Below are positions 4,420 through 5,121 of a stretch of 5,121 bases of DNA, piece after piece; the first letter of the stretch is position 1, and every line of letters begins with the position of its first letter. Source of the DNA: Moraxellaceae bacterium (GTDB lineage: Bacteria; Pseudomonadota; Gammaproteobacteria; Pseudomonadales; UBA3067); assembly GCA_002401525.1 (NCBI GenBank), contig NVTH01000116.1, forward strand, positions 1,409 to 6,529. Direction: 5' to 3'. The notes under the pieces were generated by a model. The model saw only the letters and a list, made by a program, of their open reading frames with translations, was not told the origin of the DNA and did not search any database. A program made the position numbers and the translations under genes.

Positions 4420-5121
4420 TAAGTGGTCTTTTTGGCAATATTGAGTAATTCGCCTTTTTCATAAACTGCCTGCAATTCCTCAATTAATGCGTAATCCTGG
4501 ACATCCCAGGGGTGAAAATCTCGCTTGTAAAATTGAACGTAATGCTTCCAGGGCTTCACAAACATTCCATCGCGACCAAACAAAAACTTCATCCCATTGA
4601 ACCAAGTCTTACCACTGAATAGCAGCCCATCCTTATACAACAACGGCGCCATACGAATGGGAAGGATGGAGATTAACCCGATCGTAGAACCAATCATTGC
4701 AAACACTCGTGGCCAATAACGCCCATCAATATTCATGTAAACGTCATAGGCTACCGCCTTGTGTTCAATCTCTTCAGCCGCGTGCCATTTAAATAAAGGC
4801 ACAAAATCCTCGTGGGCTGGCGTAACAAAACGATCTGGATCAGATAACGACTGATGCGCCAACAAGGCCGTAAAATGCTCCAATGCTAAAGTATTGACCA
4901 GTGATGTCTTGGGGTACTTCTTATTCGCCCATCTTCCTAAGGTATCGATGAGTTTATTTTCACGTTCTAAACTGGTGTAACCTTGACGAGTGAGTACGTC
5001 CAAATGATCTTGGTGGCAGCGGGAATGATGGCCTTCCTGAGTGGCAAACGCAGTAATATCCTTCTGCAATTTTTCGTCAGTCACTTCACCCCGGTAATGA
5101 ATCACGCTACGAACAAAGAAC
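4419..5121 (-). CDS. Predicted metal-dependent hydrolase, PF10118-type (5' end missing)
   Basis: The minus-strand frame runs from the TAA at 4419-4421 to the right edge, giving 233 full codons. A GTG at 5105 is not taken as the start: the frame continues upstream as FFVRS, which matches the conserved FxxxVR stretch expected before the first ExxH of this family, and no ribosome binding site is visible. Counting from the first full codon, likely metal ligands are E29-x-x-H32 and H36 (in QEGHHSRCH), E81 in ALEHFTA, and E117-x-x-H120 in WHAAEEIEHKAVAYDVY. This E, ExxH, E, ExxH pattern is that of ferritin-like di-iron helical bundles, so a di-iron site is my inference. A hydrophobic helix at about 139-156 could bind a membrane or a hydrophobic substrate. 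The C-terminal third has the Trp/Tyr-rich segments usual in the family (YVQFYKRDFHPWD). The reaction is not known; the name 'hydrolase' is a database prediction. Confidence 0.88.
   Translation of the reverse strand, partial: FFVRSVIHYRGEVTDEKLQKDITAFATQEGHHSRCHQDHLDVLTRQGYTSLERENKLIDTLGRWANKKYPKTSLVNTLALEHFTALLAHQSLSDPDRFVTPAHEDFVPLFKWHAAEEIEHKAVAYDVYMNIDGRYWPRVFAMIGSTIGLISILPIRMAPLLYKDGLLFSGKTWFNGMKFLFGRDGMFVKPWKHYVQFYKRDFHPWDVQDYALIEELQAVYEKGELLNIAKKTT

Noticed and set aside
4419..5105. GTG at 5105 as the start of the metal-dependent hydrolase
   Set aside because: The frame continues to the right edge with family-like residues and no Shine-Dalgarno precedes the GTG.

Overview
The window looks like ordinary chromosome from a free-living, probably aquatic or marine, gammaproteobacterium of moderate GC content. 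This assignment is an inference from a stomatin/NfeD pair resembling E. coli QmcA-YbbJ, a PF10118-type metal-dependent hydrolase and the general base composition; no marker gene fixes the taxon. There is no tRNA, rRNA, CRISPR array, transposase or phage gene.

Layout from left to right: (1) the 3' part of a plus-strand gene, open to the left edge, encodes a Lys/Ala/Pro-rich spacer followed by a compact beta-type domain. (2) Converging on it is a minus-strand pair, an SPFH/stomatin-like protein (start at 2365) followed by an NfeD-family membrane protein. The 153-bp gap between the two carries three 12-nt tandem repeats. (3) About 900 bp (2366-3268) has no gene that can be supported. It separates the divergent stomatin and aldolase genes and may contain an eroded coding sequence. 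(4) A single-gene unit follows: a DRE-TIM aldolase of the 4-hydroxy-2-oxovalerate-aldolase-like type, with a candidate promoter, a strong ribosome binding site and a very good bidirectional intrinsic terminator (4281-4319). (5) On the minus strand, running off the right edge, is a PF10118-type predicted metal-dependent hydrolase with ferritin-like ExxH motifs. A repeat-rich spacer separates its stop codon from the terminator.

Functional links: only the stomatin and NfeD genes clearly work together, as a membrane-microdomain scaffold and its partner. The other three genes look independent, each with its own direction. No multi-gene novel system is evident. The points most worth a second look are the isolated aldolase of unknown substrate, the spacer-beta domain protein at the left edge, the short tandem repeats sharing GAACTAG in two spacers, and the possible gene remnant in the long gap.
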